Assembly (NCBI GenBank): GCA_013399855.1
Contig: VXAY01001092.1
Span: forward strand, 449,305-513,304
Direction: 5' to 3'
DNA length: 64,000 nucleotides
Source of the DNA: Oxyruncus cristatus
Lineage: Eukaryota > Chordata > Aves > Passeriformes > Cotingidae
Below, in pieces: positions 61,012-64,000 of the stretch. Position numbers and translations under genes: made by a program. Each line of letters opens with the position of its first letter. Within the stretch, counting starts at the first letter, position 1. The notes under the pieces are model-generated. The model was not told where the DNA came from, did no database searches, and saw nothing but the letters and a program-made list of their open reading frames with translations.

Positions 61012-61131
61012 CTTTGTTTTAGGCTTCAGAGCGGGTTCCTCTCTAGCCCTAACCTTTCCCTCCTTTTTGATGATAAATGCAAAGAACAGGATGACTCAGC
61101 TACAGATTACTTTGTTACTTCTCATAATAAA
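61012..61131 (+). CDS. Candidate internal exon 5 of an unrecognised gene
   Basis: The acceptor TTCGTTCCATCTTAG is followed by 40 open codons and a perfect AAA/GTAAGT donor (phase 0 to 0). The translation includes LQSGFLSSPNLSLLFDDK and ends DDSATDYFVTSHNK, which is acidic toward its end. The intron to exon 4 would be only 84 bases, short but within the range for birds. A second acceptor at 61021-61022 would give a shorter exon in phase 2. Donor and acceptor quality make it plausible, and no family was recognised. Confidence 0.33.
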
Positions 61132-61752
61132 GTAAGTTCATTCCTTCTTGAAAAAGCTTTTTTCCCCTCTTCAAAATGAAAACTTGATAGAACGGTATGA
61201 ATAAGAAAACTGATTAAGTTATACTGATAGAAACTTCCTTTTTGGGCATTGAAGAAATTAAGAAAAACATAAAATATATTCTTGGGGACTTTAACTGGCT
61301 TCATAGAAACTACGACTGAAAATATTGATAAGAAACAGAATTAGAAATTATTAAAAGATTTATTATTTAATAAGAGAGATATTCACAAGGGACAAATTAA
61401 AAAGAAAAAAAACCAGATCATCCTCAACCAATTTGCTTCTATTTTTTAGATTGCTATAAGCCAGATTAATAAGTATTTTTTATAATAAGATTATAATTTA
61501 TTTCAGTTCCATAACACAAGATAGGATTTGAATTGATATGTAAAAATGAAAAGCAAGTAAGAATGGAGAAGGTTTAGTAAGCAAAATACATAGACAGTGA
61601 TAGAAAAGGAGTACACAAGCAGAGATGAGAAAGAGGTTACTATTTGCATTTTTTAGTCACTAAAATAATTTCATGTTGAATAGTGTAAGTTTATAAATTT
61701 CCAGATTTTGTGTCTAAGCATTCTATCATCATCTCATTCTCTCATTGAACAG

Positions 61753-61902
61753 CAACTTTTCTGTAGGAATCCAGAAAGTTGTCTTATTAAAGCGTATGTG
61801 ACCATAGTAGAAAAAATAATTAATACTTCATCAATTATTTTAATTAATGCTATAATCGCATTTAATCCTGGGAAAGATGGATTCTTCAGGAAAGACCCAT
61901 AA
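61753..61902 (+). CDS. Candidate terminal coding exon of an unrecognised gene
   Basis: A strong acceptor (CATTCTCTCATTGAACAG) opens a frame of 49 codons in phase 0, as required by exon 5, ending in a TAA stop at 61900. The translation starts QLFCRNPESCLIKAYVTIVE, has an isoleucine-rich middle and ends GKDGFFRKDP. The Ile-rich part may simply reflect AT-rich DNA. No AATAAA at a fitting distance was identified with certainty. If an internal donor is used instead, the gene continues beyond the window. Confidence 0.25.
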   Translation, partial: QLFCRNPESCLIKAYVTIVEKIINTSSIILINAIIAFNPGKDGFFRKDP

Positions 61903-64000
61903 AATTTAAATAGAATTATGAGAAGAGAGCTTGATGCAGTGGTGGACTCAGTTATGGATGTCTACACATAATTTTGATAAAGCAAATAAAAATAAAAAGT
62001 GGAGATTACTCAGCTGATGTTATCTGTATCTTCAAGGCTTTAAATATTTGAGCAGGCTGGATTTGTGTATCTGAATACAACTGGATGGGAAAGTGTAGTG
62101 TTAATTCTACAAACACAGTGCTGGTGTCTTCAAATATCATGTGGAGAAAATACATCACTTGCATGGTAGTATCCAATGTGATCATCAACAAGGATTGCTA
62201 CCCAGATCAGTGTTTTGGGTCTCCTTTGAAACTCATCTACTTAACTAGTAAAACACACTAATCTGGGATCAGAGAGGGGGTGGGTTGAGTGAAATAATAC
62301 AACAATGGGAAGGGACATCAGATTCCCTTAGTGCTGAAGGAGTAGGGATGTTCAAAATTTAGTCAATTCTTTATACACAAGAAATGAAAGAACTCAGCAC
62401 CAATGCTGTGGTTGAATTTCAATGGAAACATTTTTCAGGACACAAGAGTATGAAGCTGTCAAGTGACTACACTGTTAGGCAGAGGATGGCTAGCAAGAGG
62501 AACTGTTCTGGAATGATGCTACTCCTTTTTGCTAACTTTTCCTTATAAGTAAGCTAAGAACGATGACAATAATTCACATAATTTAGATGTTGACATTAGT
62601 GCTTAAGAAATTACTTTCTCTTTTATATTTCTAATGTACTATAATAATACTTACTGCTGAGTATTCAGATTTAACTGATAGAATATTGACAGACTAGTTT
62701 CTTATTGAACAGCTGAAAAAGTGCACAATTTTTTAAACTTAATGGAAAGGTAACAATGTGCAAAGTAAAGGAAGCTTGTTAGCTTGATTTTGATGTACAA
62801 ATGGAAACGCTATATGCAGTGTATTAAGGCTTAAAGCAGGATTGGAAGTGAAGTAGCACACTTAATAGTGTTTTTATATGTCTTTGAAACCCTGTGGTTA
62901 GGAGACGAGAGCAATGGGGGGGGGGGAAGTAAGTTATAATAAGGATATAAATTCTGATTTTTTTTCCTAATAAATTTAGTATTAAAAGAGTTCTGTGAAA
63001 CCAGAGACTTGTGAACAAAATAATTAAAATTATTAGAATCAATGATTTTGGCATTGAAAGAGGGTATAGAAAGTGCTTGTTTTCATAGTGTCACAAATAT
63101 CTAAAGGGAGTGAAGTTGATGTCTTAATATGAGACAAATTTATCTGCATGGACATTTTTCACACTGGTTATAAAACACAGTGGAAGGAAAGCTCAGATAC
63201 TTCAGAACAATTACTCCTGATTGATAATAATTTTGGCAGGCAAATGAACCTGATCATCTGTATCATCATCAGATGATAATTATTTGATAATTTTTGATAA
63301 TTATCAAAAAAAATTAAAAGTTTGATAATTATTGCTGCTGTATGGAATACTGTAAAACAACATGTTGTTATTGTCCAAAACCAGAGATAGATAGATATTT
63401 ACTCTGTCAGGAACAAGTAGATTTGTATGTTTGTTCTTTGCAGATGGTTGGTACACAGGTGGGACACCATGCACTTTTATTACTTTGGGTTGTTTGGTGA
63501 TCTTCTGAGGATCTGTGTAGATGGGAGAGTAAGTTACATATCAAAGTAATTTGGAGTATGTGAAATAATTCTTTAAAATATCAGTTCCCCCAGGTTTGCA
63601 TCTGAAATCGAGGAAGATTATTTAATAGATAATTCATAAGTAAAGTAAACTATTTTGACAAAAGTCCATTTTTCCCAATTTCCTTGTGTCTTTTTTTCCA
63701 CTTTTTTAAGGAATTTGTCCTTGTGATAAGAATTAGATGATGAAGGACATTATTTTTGCTTCATATGTTTGTTTTATAATGAAGGTAAAACTTCATTGGT
63801 ATGAAGAAATAAAACAGCTGTTTCATCATCTCGTCTTGTGTAGAGTTTCAGGCTTCAGTAACTTATTCCAGTCTGCATCATATGGCTGAGTTTAGATCAG
63901 AGAGCTGAATAAAAAGAACTGTTTCTGTGGCTACTCACTAGTACAATTCAGAACCCATTTCTCTCTGAAACTTAAGGTGAAAAGTGCAGAGCTTCATTTC
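61903..64000. other. AT-rich DNA without a recognised gene
   Basis: If the exon series before it is real, the beginning of this stretch would be 3' untranslated or intronic sequence. It contains a run of about 10 G at 62917 and a cluster of AT palindromes at 63253-63333. Nothing else was recognised. Confidence 0.5.
63253..63333. repeat. AT-rich palindrome cluster
   Basis: A hairpin ATCATCTG/CAGATGAT with a 9-base loop is followed by four copies of TGATAATT. Within these, a perfect 20-base palindrome is centred on 63300/63301. Slippage and inverted duplication can produce this. Confidence 0.8.

Noticed and set aside
1..64000. Bacterial-type systems, CRISPR arrays, operons and riboswitches
   Set aside because: The repeat content and sequence texture are those of a vertebrate chromosome. 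No regularly spaced direct repeats or dense coding were found.

Overview
The window looks like nuclear DNA from a bird. It is AT-rich and has no operon-like or dense coding structure. It is seeded with about a dozen fragments of the CR1 LINE family, several still ending in the diagnostic (ATTCTATG)n tail, and it carries LTRs of avian endogenous retrovirus type. A tRNA-Ile-derived sequence at 5.5 kb would fit a passerine, because tRNA-Ile-headed SINEs are known there, but one degenerate copy cannot settle the order. Most of the 64 kb reads as intergenic or intronic DNA.

Layout. 1-4.5 kb: a CR1 tail, then single-copy AT-rich DNA. 4.6-5.6 kb: a GC-richer island of two related but diverged LTR-like blocks, a proline-type primer-binding-site-like stretch and a reverse-oriented tRNA-Ile pseudogene, followed by a small tandem array at 5.8 kb. 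5.9-25 kb: mostly unique sequence with three CR1 fragments. 25-27.4 kb: two CR1 copies in opposite orientation. 27.4-34.9 kb: unique DNA with an A/C-only low-complexity block and a short CR1 tail. 34.9-42.5 kb: a CR1 cluster (0.8 kb plus, about 2.1 kb plus, 0.9 kb minus) with decayed reverse-transcriptase reading frames. 44.9-45.4 kb: a solo LTR. 45.4-51 kb: microsatellites, a CR1 tail and a minus-strand terminal-exon-like segment. 53.3-53.6 kb: a decayed frame that reads like the N-terminal part of a Penelope-like element. 51.5-61.9 kb: a series of plus-strand exon-like segments whose splice phases fit together.

No complete gene can be called. The best candidate for host coding sequence is the exon series at 51.5-61.9 kb: six segments, phases 1-2, 2-1, 1-2, 2-0, 0-0, 0-stop. 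I do not recognise the protein, and the model is an inference from splice-site shape and open frame only. All other long open frames are explained by CR1 or LTR sequence, by low-complexity DNA or by chance in AT-rich DNA. Boundaries of mobile elements are estimates by eye.
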